Source: Ottelia alismoides (Eukaryota > Streptophyta > Magnoliopsida > Alismatales > Hydrocharitaceae). From it: DNA of 64,000 nt. Positions within the stretch are counted from its first letter, which is position 1; every line of letters begins with the position of its first letter. Below the pieces are notes generated by a model. That model was not told the DNA's origin, did no database searches, and was given only the letters and a program-made list of their open reading frames with translations. The stretch is from positions 124,001 through 188,000 of the forward strand of contig JAZKJV010010626.1 in NCBI GenBank assembly GCA_037367405.1. The letters run 5' to 3'. This document shows positions 1 through 15,129 of this stretch, one piece after another. A program made the position numbers and the translations under genes.

Positions 1-624
1 AGTGGGTTGGGAATATGGGTTTTGAAGGGTAACCCCCAACCAAACACCCCCTAGGAGAGGACACCCCCTAGGAGAGAGTGCTCTACCAGAAATAGAGTCT
101 CATAAAACATATATTTTACCTTAAAATGTACATATTTAAGATACACAATAAATGGATCCTAATCGGATTCTAAAAATTCATTTAATCAGATCGACCAAAG
201 ATCCATTTACCGAAAATATCAGATCATAAAGGAGTTAATTCTTAAAAACATATCTTAATTTACAAAAGGAATGCTACACCAATCTCTCCATCCATTTACC
301 GAGAATAAATGTTTAAATACTACAAACATGTATAGCAAGTCTAGAACTAAAGTGTTGAGCAAGTAAATTGTTTCGCGATAAGGGAAGTCTGCATATATAT
401 GGAAGCCACACATACACAACTCAACGGGCCCATTTATACTCTTTCATAGCAAGAATCATATCGCTCGTGCTTTTCGTTTTGTAGATAAGATATAACTAGT
501 ACTAAGTGCATTCCTTGCATGCCGACATTAAGGTGCCGTTCCGGTAGGGGGATAAACAACCCCCCCCCCCATCCCACTCTTTCTCTTTCCAAGCGGGTCC
601 CACATTCTCCCTTTTTTAATATAT
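1..624. other. Intergenic DNA, no gene seen
   Basis: The stretch is AT-rich with scattered short open frames that show no recognisable protein. Its first 80 bases carry short repeated phrases (ACCCCC, CCCCCTAGGAGAG twice) like the ends of a dispersed repeat, but the element cannot be delimited because the window starts here. Confidence 0.5.
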
Positions 625-633
625 TAAATAAAT

Positions 634-1884
634 GGATTTTTATCACTTGTGTCCCTCCGAGATATCGCAATATCAGTTATACCCCTATCTTTTTGGTAAT
701 ATCAGTTGTGCCCCTCACTTCTTTCTCCGTCATCAGTTGTGCCCTTCCGTCAGATTGACCGTCAAAAATTAAAATAACCATAGTTTACTCAAACCATGGT
801 GTGGTTAAGAGGGGTATTATGGTCAGGATAAAATCAAATGAGGAGGAGGGTTGGGGAGGAGGCACGAGGTTGCGGAGGAGGTGCGGGCTGGCGGCAGGGG
901 CCGGAGGAGGCTGATGGGCTCCTGGAGGGGCCGCGGGAGGCACGAAGAGGGAGTAGGGACCGAGGCCAGAGGCGCGCGGGCGGCTGAGGGCCGCGCGCGG
1001 CTATGGGGAGCAGACATGGCAGCGGGTGGGAGAGCGGGAGGACGCCCAGGCCCTGGCCAGGGGGCACAACGGCTGAGTGCGAGGTAGATGGGACCACGGG
1101 GCTTCTGGCGAGGGGCAGTGACCACATGCGGAGGCCGGTGCTGAGGGGCGAGGACGGGCGGAGGTCGCGAAAGCGAGCACCGCGTGGTTGGGAGGCACGG
1201 GGCTTGAGCAGATGCAGTCCAGGAAGGGGGCAGCGCGTGCGGCGGAGGGGGAGGGGGAGGGGGCGGTGCGAGGCAGAGGGAGGGGGAGGGGGAGGGTGAG
1301 CAGGGGGCGGTGCGTGCGGGGGGAGGGGGCGGTGCGGGGCATGGGGGAGAGGGAGCAGGGGGCGGTGCGTGCGGGGGAGGGGGAGGGGGCGGTGCGGGGC
1401 AGGGGGGAGGGGGAGCAGGGGCGGTGCGTGCGAGGGAGGGGGCAGTGTGGGGCGACCTGGGCGCGGAGGACCGGGCCTCCGGGTGGGTGGCGACCTGGGC
1501 GCGGTCGGGAAGAAGCACGGCCTACGACTACGCGTTAGGAGCGGCTGGGGTGGAGGAAGAGGGCATACCGGGGGTGGGGGAGGAGTTCCGGACGGAGAGG
1601 GAGGAGGAGGAGGTTGGAGGAGGAGGAAGAGGATGGTGGAAGAGGAGGAAGAAGAAGAGGATGAGGAAGAGGGTGTCAAAATTACCATTAAATCCTTTTT
1701 TTTAAATTAATTCCGCTTATGTCCTCAAAGTTAACGTCCGTTTGCATTATGGATGGACGTCAACTAACCCAAGGGACACAATTGATAAAACGACAAGAAG
1801 TGAGGGGCACAACTGATATTACCAAAAAAATAGGGGCATAACTGATATTGCGATATCTCAGAGGGGCACAAGTGATAAAAACCC
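634..1884. mobile_element. Mutator-like element (non-autonomous, 1.25 kb)
   Basis: Two long terminal inverted repeats of about 130 bp (634-763 and 1755-1884) match closely when one is reversed; they begin GGRTTTTTATCACTTGTG and share the phrase ATATCGCAATATCAGTTAT. The element is flanked by a perfect 9-bp direct duplication TAAATAAAT (625-633 and 1885-1893), the size made by Mutator-like transposases. No transposase is present. The interior is a GC-rich, purine-skewed block, so this is a non-autonomous element, possibly of the Pack-MULE kind that carries captured host DNA. Confidence 0.85.
820..1690. other. GC-rich purine-skewed cargo of the Mutator-like element
   Basis: This block differs sharply from its AT-rich surroundings: it is dominated by GGGGAGG and GCGGTGCG motifs on the plus strand, with imperfect tandem copies of GGGGGCGGTGCGTGCGGG at about 1255-1440. 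Long open frames exist on both strands, the longest on the minus strand at 834-1688 giving a serine- and proline-rich 284-residue product. They follow from the biased composition and show no domain. It may descend from a captured GC-rich host exon or 5' region, but nothing identifies a donor. Confidence 0.4.
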
Positions 1885-1899
1885 TAAATAAATTAATTT

Positions 1900-2152
1900 T
1901 ATTCCATCTATTCCAATAAAAAATATATTATACCATCATATCATCTAAAAATTATAAACTACTCCACTTTTACTCACTTTTTCAAACTCCAATACAATAA
2001 CATCACAATAACTACTCACTTTTTCAAACTTCAATACAATGATATCACATTAAATCCACTTCTAACCCACCTCCAGTTTAACCATCTATCCAAACACCAA
2101 AACAAAAAATGAGTTACCTGCTACCAGTTTAACCCACATACCAAACACACCC
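1900..2152. repeat. Dispersed AT-rich repeat, copy 1
   Basis: The phrases TCATCTAAAAAT, CTACTCACTTTTTCAAA and TTCAATACAATGATATCACA recur in the same order at 7785-8060. Short units of about 45 bp, each with CACTTTTTCAAA and ACAATNACATCACA, are repeated in tandem. The class of repeat is unknown; the right end reads CCAAACACACCCTAA. Confidence 0.5.
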
Positions 2153-2155
2153 TAA

Positions 2156-2403
2156 GGGCCCGTTCGGTAGGAGAATAAGCAAGAGCAAGGATGGAGAATA
2201 AGGGGAAGAAGGGTCTATTCTCCGTTCGGCTGGAGGATAAGAATAAGGAGAATAAGGTGAAATAAAGGTAGGTAAGGTGGGATAAAGATAAGAATAAGAG
2301 TGAAATAAGATGGAATAATGAAGAATAGTCGTACCACTGAGAACCGTGTCGGGAGGAAAATTGACCCATTATTCCAGGGCCTATTCTCCAACCAAACATG
2401 GCC
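2156..2403 (+). mobile_element. Tourist-like MITE (PIF/Harbinger type)
   Basis: The 248-bp element begins GGGCCCGTTCGGTAGGAGAATA and its right end reversed reads GGCCATGTTTGGTTGGAGAATA, giving terminal inverted repeats of about 22 bp. It is flanked on both sides by TAA (2153-2155, 2404-2406), the 3-bp duplication typical of PIF/Harbinger MITEs. The interior is rich in repeated GGAATAAG-like words. A related copy in the opposite orientation lies at 26476-26722. Confidence 0.8.
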
Positions 2404-2406
2404 TAA

Positions 2407-2791
2407 GGTTTGTAAGTCACAATGCATGCATATTTATCTTTCTTTGTGGAGTCAGGCTTATCCTTTGCGTCCTTGACATATTTGAGATACTTATTGTTCA
2501 TCTCTAGCACAACCCCTGACTCATCTAACATAGACATTCATAGACAAATGCTTCTTCTAATAGATGATGTGTTTTACGTGTTTCTACACCGTTTTGATGA
2601 TCTATCTTGAGCATGATGATTCAATGGAATCGATAATCGATGGCATTTGGGATGACCCAAATAGGCCATCGATAAGTTTCATAGGGATACATCATACATT
2701 GTTCTCCAACTTCCAACCATTGTGGTTTCGCAAAAGGCAAAGGCAGTTTAAATTCTTTGACCCTCTACCTTGTGTAATAATACTAACCTTT
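2407..2791. other. Intergenic DNA, no gene seen
   Basis: Ordinary AT-rich sequence between the MITE and the Copia element. A 111-codon open frame at 2564-2899 runs into the Copia LTR and shows no recognisable domain, so it is not called. Confidence 0.4.
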
Positions 2792-2796
2792 CCTTA

Positions 2797-2938
2797 TGTT
2801 AAGGGAAAAACTGAGATGATTTCCATTAACCCTAGAGCTCTCTTATATAGGAGAAAAGCTCTATGGGTAATTTACATAAAGAGGACAAACAAATACTAAA
2901 TGATAAAATTACTCTAACATGATAAAATTACTCTAACA
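2797..2938 (-). repeat. 3' LTR of Copia A
   Basis: On the plus strand it begins TGTTAAGGG and ends TCTAACA. The 123-bp core (2797-2919) is identical to the other LTR; a further 19 bp (2920-2938) is a second copy of the terminal TGATAAAATTACTCTAACA. A TATA-like CTCTTATATAGGAG lies in the middle. Confidence 0.9.
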
Positions 2939-2948
2939 CTCCCCCTCA
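2939..2948 (-). promoter_or_regulatory. Polypurine tract of Copia A
   Basis: The minus strand reads TGAGGGGGAG directly before the 3' LTR, the expected plus-strand priming site. Confidence 0.8.
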
Positions 2949-4580
2949 AGCTGGAGCATATATATCCAACATGCTCAGCTTGGAACAACAAAGATGAAAT
3001 GGACCCCTAGCAAGGGCCTTGGTGAACATGTCTGCAACCTGCTCTCCTGATGATACATGAGAAGTTGAAATAAGCCCCTTTTGAATTAAGTCCCGTGTAT
3101 AATGGCAATCTACTTCAATGTGCTTCGTCCTCTCATGGAAGGCTGGATTATTGGCTATGAACAAAGCTGCTTGGTTATCACATTTCAGATGCATGGGAAG
3201 AGGAACATCAATAGTTAAATCAGTTAAAACTGATTTAACCCACATCATCTCAGCACTACCTTGGGCCATTGCCCTATATTCTGACTCTGCACTAGATCGA
3301 GCCACTACAGTTTGCTTCTTACTCTTCCAAGCTACTGGTGAGTTGCCAACAAATACAATAAAACCTGAAGTTGACTTTATATCATTAGGACACCCAGCAT
3401 AGTCTGCATCAGCATAACCTGTGACGGATATCGAGGTATCTCTTCTAAATAGAAGACCAGTGCCTGGAGACGACTTCAGATATCTCAAGATCATAAAAAC
3501 AGCATTCATGTGAGCCTGCCTGGGTTGCTCCATGAATTGGCTTACCCTATTAACCGCAAAGGCTATATCCGGTCGGGTAATAGTGACATACAAGAGCTTT
3601 CCCACTAGCTCTCTATATCGTCTCTTATCTACCTCCTCAGAGTCATCATCATATAGTTTGATATTAGAATCCATAGGAGTAGCCGCTGGTCTACATCCCG
3701 CCATACCTGTCTCAGATAAGAGATCCGTAACATACTTCTTTTGTGTCATTACCATACCTTGCCTGTTTCGTGCAAACTCCAGCCCCAAAAAGTAGCGAAG
3801 TGTACCCAAATCCTTCATAATGAACTGCTCGCCAAGAAACTCCTTGGCTGCTTGAATGCCCTGCTCATTGCTGCCTGTAATAATAATATCATCAACATAC
3901 ACTAAGATGATCACAGTACCTCGCTGGTCTCTCTTTACAAAGAGAGTATGATCTGCTGTAGATCTGACGAAGCCCTTCTGTTCAATCAACTCCGAGAGCT
4001 TCTGAAACCAAGCCCGTGGACTCTGCTTCAGGCCATATATGGCTATATGGCCTTATTAAGACGGCACACCATACTGGACTCCCCCTCAGCAGCAAACCCC
4101 CGGCGGCTGCTGCATATAGACCTCTTCCTGTAAGTCACCATACAAGAAGGCATTCGTGACATCAAGCTGAAATAGGGGCCAGTCGTGGACAACAGCAACT
4201 GCAATAAGAATCCGTAAGGTAGAATGACGGGCTACTGGAGAAAACGTCTCCTGATAGTCACCCCGTATGTTTGGGTGAACCCACGAGCAACCAACCTGGC
4301 TTTGTATCTATCAACCGTACCATCTGCCCGATGCTAACAGTAAAACCCATTTGCTTCCGACAATGGACGCACCTGGTGGAGGATGCACAACACTCCACGT
4401 ACCACGTGACTGCAATGCCGCCATTTCCTCTTCCATAGCTAAACGCCACGGGCTGCTCTGTAGGGCCTCCTGATAAGACCGTGGGATGTGTACTGCGATA
4501 ACCCAACAACAAACTTGCGAAAGTCCGGGGACAAACGCTCCAACGACGCCTGAGAGCAAAAATCCATCCCATATTTGGGA
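2946..4580 (-). pseudogene. Copia A reverse transcriptase and RNase H (broken)
   Basis: The open part (2946-3989) has the catalytic YVDDIIITG motif of reverse transcriptase near its start, the conserved DLGTLRYFLGLEF segment, and an RNase H domain with ARSSAESEYRAMA and the CDNQAA and ERTKHIEVD motifs. The N-terminal RT part (about 4022-4572) is in other frames: an RT-like [17 protein letters not shown] can be read near 4090-4180 only with shifts, and a CKQPFF-like stretch is lost. The enzyme would copy element RNA to DNA in the particle; here the frameshifts prevent a full polyprotein. Confidence 0.85.
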
Positions 4581-5852
4581 TTCATCGTCCTAGCGCGCTT
4601 CTGCCGTCTATGAGCAATAGGTATATGTAGGTCATCGACTGGAGGAGTGACAGTACCATCAGTACCCTGTACATCCATCTGCGCATTCAAATCACCTGTG
4701 CCATCAGTAGAACTCAAATGATCAGTACATACCTCGGGCGTGCTGGATGATGGAGGAGGCACATGAGAAGAGGGCCGTCGCTGATAGACCTGAGGATAAT
4801 AAACAGTAGTTGGTGGTGGCGGCGGCGGTGGTGGTGGTGGTGGTGGCGACGGTGGTGGTGTTGGAGTGGACTGTCGTGGTAGATTAGAGCATGGAACAGA
4901 TGGAGGTGGAGGCGGCACATAGATGTCATCTCCTTCCTCTGAGTGAGTGAGTCTGTCACCTGTAGGAGAAAAATACATAATGGACTCAAAAAAGGTGACA
5001 TCTGCACTGACGTAGTACCTTCGTTTAACTGGATCAAAACACCGATATCCCTTCTGGGTTTTGGAATAAACCCACAAAAACACATTTGACAGCTCTGGGA
5101 GAGAGCTTGTCAAGACCAGGAGAAAAACAATGAACAAATGCCACAGACCCAAAACACGCGGTGTTAGGGAGAAAAGATCCTTCTCGGGAAACGCAGTCAA
5201 GAACGGAAATCTTTTCCCCTAACACTGTCGAAGGCATACGATTAAGAAGATAGCAAGCAGTGAGAACCGCATCCCCCCAATAGGAGTGAGGGGCACGGCT
5301 CTGAATCAAAAGGGTTCTGGTCATATCCAACAAATGACGATGCTTCCGTTCAGCCACCCCATTCTGTTGGGAGGTATAAGCACACGACGTCTGATGCACA
5401 ATCCCATGAGACATAAGAAATTTGGACAATTGGGTACTGCACAACTCTAGAGCATTGTCAGACCGTATGTACTTCACTTTAGCGGAGAAAATATTTTTTA
5501 TTTCAATAAGAAAAGACTGAATAAACTGACCAGCATCAGATTTATTTTTAAGAAGAAAGACCCAAGAAAGTCTAGAGAAATCATCGACAGCAACAAGATA
5601 ATACCTGTGCCCTTGAAGATCAGGGACACGACTGGGACCCCAAATATCAAAGTGTAGCAGTTCAAATAGACCATGATGACTTGGACCTATACGACTCGGA
5701 AAAGATGACATGTGATGTTTGCCAAGTTGGCATGCCTCACACTGAAAATTGGACTTGGGAGAAATCTGTGGAAGAATATGGACCATCTTTTGCAACGGAA
5801 GATGGCCAAATCGAAGATGCCAAGTGTAGGGCGACACTGATCCAGCCCTCAT
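4439..5852 (-). pseudogene. Copia A integrase (broken)
   Basis: The 5034-5852 frame carries the integrase zinc-finger start (WHLRFGH ... CEACQLGKHH) and a catalytic core with the three acidic residues in place (HFDIWGP, YIRSDNALE, NGVAERKHRH). Near 5100-5200 the frame shifts, and the C-terminal part continues in the 4439-5200 frame, where GYRCFDPVKRRYYVSADVTF is the usual segment after the core. That frame then runs through a low-complexity linker of proline codons (about 4800-4920). Integrase would insert the cDNA; the catalytic residues survive but the protein is split. Confidence 0.88.
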
Positions 5853-5869
5853 AGGAGAGACACCAGCAT

Positions 5870-6261
5870 AGAAGATTGCACCAGCCTATAAAGACCCCTT
5901 GCTCACGGCCAGTCCCAATCACTCTGCCCGTTAATATGTCCTGAAACACAAGAGTAAGATGGATCAAATATAGCACGGCATGTAAATCTTTGGTGAGTTG
6001 ACTAATAGACAACAAATTCATCGAAAACTTCGGTGCATAGAGAACATTGGACAGTCTCAAGGTAGGAGTCAACTGCACCTCCCCCTGACCAGTAATAGGG
6101 GAATATGTACCATCAGCTATCACCACCGATCGTTCAGATTGAGCAGGATGAAAGACACTAAACTGACCTCTGTCACCACAGAGATGGTGTGATGCACCTG
6201 AATCCATGATCCATTCTGATAGATCTGCCTTGTAACCCGTAGTAACGGCAATGGGTGTGGA
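5870..6261 (-). pseudogene. Copia A aspartic protease region
   Basis: The frame reads SEWIMDSGASHHLCGDR, with the DSG active-site triad at about 6204, followed by IADG and YAPKFSMNLLSISQLTKD, the usual landmarks of a Copia protease. It is joined upstream, without a stop, to the threonyl-tRNA synthetase fragment. Downstream the frame shifts near 5850-5900 before the integrase zinc finger. Confidence 0.85.
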
Positions 6262-6505
6262 ACCTCTGAATAAATCAACTAACGGACCACATCTGTAGAC
6301 GGTAATTGTTTTATCTTCTGGTAATTCCCTAATAATTTCAACCTTGAATTTATTTTCAGAAAACATTTCAGCGCTTCTTCTCTGCTAACTTCAATCCGCT
6401 GAAATGTTTGCTTTTCCGCAACAGCTTTCAGGGCTTGGGCTTTTATTCGTTCAAAGTGATCCTCATTTATGTCAAATCATCATAGAATGCATCATAATAA
6501 AAACC
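6262..6505 (-). pseudogene. Captured threonyl-tRNA synthetase fragment
   Basis: About 80 codons on the minus strand match the editing/second-domain region of plant cytosolic or organellar threonyl-tRNA synthetase, the enzyme that charges tRNA-Thr. Readable landmarks in order are GFYYDAFY (about 6482-6505), then after a small shift EDHFERIKAQALKAVAEKQ, FQRIEVSREEALK, FSENKFKVEIIRELP and TVYRCGPLVDLFRG. The family normally has VDLCRGPH here; the Cys is Phe and homology stops at RG, where the Copia protease frame continues directly. This lies where gag should be. The fragment is too short to be an enzyme. Recognition is from family knowledge, not a search. Confidence 0.85.
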
Positions 6506-7075
6506 CTGCTGAAACCTCCTGACACGTGTAAGACCAGTCAGCGCACCACTAAGTTCACCGCACCACTAAGTTCATTACGGTGCAGTACTCCAAAATCAGT
6601 ACGCCTGCCAGACGAAGAGGGCTGGAGATCGCCTCAAACCAACAAAATAGCTCCTTCTTCTTAAAACTCTGAAACTCTTACCCAATTCGACAGGTACGCA
6701 AAAGATGGAAGCGGAAACCAAAAGGCAAAGACCAATAACGAATCGGCAAGCAAAATCGAATCTTTACATAGTTTTGGGGCAAAGCACCTCGATCAAACAC
6801 AACTAGTGGGAGAAGGAGTAGTTACCCATGCCGTGGGGAGAGAAGAGATTCAATCCAGGGCCAAATACACGCAGATTGCGAAGGATCGAAATAGGGTGGA
6901 GATCGCCTGAGGGCACGCAGGGTGCTCTGGGCACAAAGGAAGCCTCGCGCACGGAGGCGTAGGCGCGCGCAGAAGTCGGAAGGGAGCCTCGCGCATGCGA
7001 GTAGGAGGCGGCAGAGGCCGAAGGGGGCTATCGGTGGGGAAGGAACTAGGGCACAGGCTCCGGTCTAGGACCGTC
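6506..7075 (-). other. Copia A leader without gag
   Basis: Only 570 bp separate the primer site from the captured synthetase fragment, too little for a Copia gag, and no gag domain or CCHC knuckle can be read in any minus-strand frame. A direct repeat (GCACCACTAAGTTCA twice, about 6543-6574) is the only structure seen. Part of it could also come from the captured gene. Confidence 0.5.
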
Positions 7076-7087
7076 GCTCTGATACCA
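7076..7087 (-). promoter_or_regulatory. Primer binding site of Copia A (tRNA-iMet)
   Basis: The minus strand reads TGGTATCAGAGC immediately after the 5' LTR, the standard complement of the 3' end of plant initiator-Met tRNA. Confidence 0.9.
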
Positions 7088-7210
7088 TGTTAAGGGAAAA
7101 ACTGAGATGATTTCCATTAACCCTAGAGCTCTCTTATATAGGAGAAAAGCTCTATGGGTAATTTACATAAAGAGGACAAACAAATACTAAATGATAAAAT
7201 TACTCTAACA
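7088..7210 (-). repeat. 5' LTR of Copia A
   Basis: This 123-bp LTR is base-for-base identical to the core of the 3' LTR. It is unusually short for Copia and holds a TATA-like CTCTTATATAGG. Confidence 0.9.
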
Positions 7211-7215
7211 CCTTA

Positions 7216-7780
7216 CAAACCAAAAATTATTCCAAAGAGGTGAGATTTTTTTCCAAAAAATATAGAAATAAACTAGACTATATGGAAAAACAAATGTAGT
7301 TTGAGAATGCATCCGATGGTAAAACTAAGAATGCAAATCAAAGAGAGAATTGTAACGAAGTGAAGAAAGCAGCAATAATAATCAATCCAAATAATAAAAT
7401 GGCGTGGGTCGTATTTTCAAAGCAACAAACGAAAACAAGCACCATAATCGATCAAAGCCGGGTTCAACGTTATTCATGGCCATAACACAACAAAAAAGGT
7501 AAGAAAAATCTTTACCACAAGGCAGATGAAATCAGATCGAAAGAGAAGGAAATGATTTGTACCTTCTTTATGATTCTATAACAGAGATAGGAAGAGTAAT
7601 GATGCACGACGAATCGATCACAACGCCTACAAGATCAACCTCTCTTCCTCTGCCTTGGGCACAGTATACTTGGTCTCTTATTCACTCATTGCTCGTTCGT
7701 TTTTGGGTTACCTGACACTTTGGGTTGTTATCCTTCAAAAACACATTTCACTACCCTACTTTTGGGACCTACTCTCTCGC
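7216..7780. other. Intergenic DNA, no gene seen
   Basis: AT-rich sequence without coding frames or recognisable element ends. Confidence 0.4.
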
Positions 7781-7784
7781 CATC

Positions 7785-8060
7785 AAATATATATGTATAT
7801 ATAGTATCATGTTATCATCTAAAAATGATAAAATATTCAATTTATACGCACTATTCCAAACTTTAATACAATCACATCACAACAACTACACACTTTTTCA
7901 AATTTAATATAATGACATCACAATAACTACTTACTTTTTCAAATTTCGATATAATCACATCACAATAACTACTCACTTTTTCAAATTTCAATACAATCAC
8001 ATCACACAAACCCTCTCAACTCCAAACCCACCAATCAAATATCAAAAGATAAAAAAAAGA
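7785..8060. repeat. Dispersed AT-rich repeat, copy 2 (tandem units)
   Basis: Related to 1900-2152. At least three imperfect units of about 45 bp follow one another (7860-8005), each with a CACTTTTTCAAATTT word followed by ATANAATNACATCACA. No terminal inverted repeats or coding capacity are seen. Confidence 0.55.
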
Positions 8061-8275
8061 TTACCCTCTCCTAGATAACCCACGAACTAGACGCACCCTC
8101 AGCCATTAGGCAGGTACCTCTACAATCTTTCCTGGAGGAGTCGCTATGGTATTCATTTTTGAATAACGGAAGATAAAAGCTCATTTACGATACTCATTTA
8201 CGAGCTACCTTTCTAAGCAGATATTCATTTTCCCTTACATTTTCGAGTTCCCTCACAACTTCTTAAGTTGGGAGT

Positions 8276-8506
8276 ATGAGACGCCTCATTCATTCTCACC
8301 CACCTCCAGTATTTTACAGAGGATACTGCAATACAAACAATATCAACCTCTTTAGTTGGAGAGTTATCGATCAAGCCTGTGAAAACCTGAAGTTGAAGGG
8401 TAAAGTTCCAAGTCAAGATCTTGCAGCTTTGCACACTGATGGCAATGGGGGAGACAGGGAAGGAAGATCACGTGAGGAAGAAGAGTACAAAAGGATTAAA
8501 CAATAG
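8276..8506 (+). CDS. Small unrecognised ORF or orphan exon
   Basis: A 76-codon frame ends EEEEYKRIKQ-stop and contains DQACENLKLKGKVPSQDL, which looks more protein-like than its neighbours. It has no recognisable domain. It could be the last exon of a lost gene (an acceptor-like CCACCTCCAG lies at about 8303-8312), a leftover of a mobile element, or chance. It ends about 290 bp before the probable ARF TATA box, so it is not part of the ARF transcript. Confidence 0.2.
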   Translation: MRRLIHSHPPPVFYRGYCNTNNINLFSWRVIDQACENLKLKGKVPSQDLAALHTDGNGGDREGRSREEEEYKRIKQ

Positions 8507-8584
8507 TGTTGTGTGAGGAAAGAAGCCATGACCACTCCGAGACGGGAGCGGATCCTCTGCTGTGCAGCAGGGATCTGCTGCAAT

Positions 8585-8663
8585 CTGGGAGTGTACCCGA
8601 GCCGCTCGATCGAGATCGAGTGGTTCGTACGGTAAGGATCGAGCGGCTCGGGTACACTCCCAG
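8585..8663. repeat. Perfect 27-bp inverted repeat upstream of ARF
   Basis: The arms 8585-8611 and 8637-8663 are exact reverse complements (27 of 27), separated by 25 bp; the outer end reads CTGGGAGTGTACCCG. A second small palindrome CTGCTGTGCAGCAG lies just upstream (about 8557-8570). The pair could be a foldback element or a hairpin-RNA source. Confidence 0.85.
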
Positions 8664-8793
8664 TCCCTCCGGGACACCTTACCTAAGCTCCACAACAGTA
8701 AACCTCATTTTTGATCACGTGAAGGTGCGCGTGCAGGCAAAAAATGTGCGTGGGCTTCACGCGGAATCGGGTTCCGAAGTCCACCCCATCGCG

Positions 8794-8802
8794 AATAAAT
8801 AG
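8794..8802 (+). promoter_or_regulatory. Probable TATA box of the ARF gene
   Basis: AATAAATAG lies about 240 bp before the start codon and about 95 bp before the proposed 5' UTR intron. The position fits a transcription start near 8825-8840. No experimental support. Confidence 0.4.
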
Positions 8803-8896
8803 CCCGGAAACGGAAGAGTGCTCGGCCTCCGCGATCCCACAGTCCATCCTGCGGTCTCCTTTCCCCACTCCTCCGATTCCCCCCTCTTTTCCACCG

Positions 8897-9024
8897 GTAA
8901 TCGATCTATCGATACTCCAATAGATCGTCAGCGATCGATCCATCCTCCTAGACATCGTCAGATCTCCTCTCCTCGGCCGATTCCTCGCTGTTTGACCTCG
9001 TTTTTGTTCGATTTTGATCGGCAG
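8897..9024 (+). other. Probable intron in the ARF 5' UTR
   Basis: A donor CCACCG/GTAATC (8897) and acceptor TTGATCGGCAG/GTGAGG (9024) bracket a 128-bp T-rich segment that ends 16 bp before the ATG. Introns in the 5' leader are common in plant ARF1 genes. Confidence 0.5.
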
Positions 9025-9028
9025 GTGA

Positions 9029-15043
<6,015 letters not shown>

Positions 15044-15129
15044 CATGGTTAGTTTATCCACTTAGTTTCTTGTTCAAAGGATGATTCTTTTATCTGTTGA
15101 ATAATAAATCCAGTCGACTCGGGGGTAAT

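Larger units (their letters stand above)
2797..7210 (-). mobile_element. Copia retrotransposon A with captured host gene fragment
   Basis: A 4.4-kb minus-strand LTR element bounded by short LTRs (2797-2938 and 7088-7210) and flanked by a perfect 5-bp duplication CCTTA (2792-2796, 7211-7215). The primer site matches initiator-Met tRNA (7076-7087) and a purine tract lies beside the 3' LTR. Reading from the 5' end come a leader, a threonyl-tRNA synthetase fragment, protease, integrase, reverse transcriptase and RNase H. This is Copia order, but gag is absent and the frames are broken, so it cannot be autonomous. The LTRs are identical apart from one 19-bp duplication, which suggests recent movement in trans. 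Confidence 0.92.

Noticed and set aside
834..1688. 284-codon minus-strand serine/proline-rich ORF
   Set aside because: It follows from the purine-skewed GC-rich composition; long frames exist on both strands and no domain is visible.
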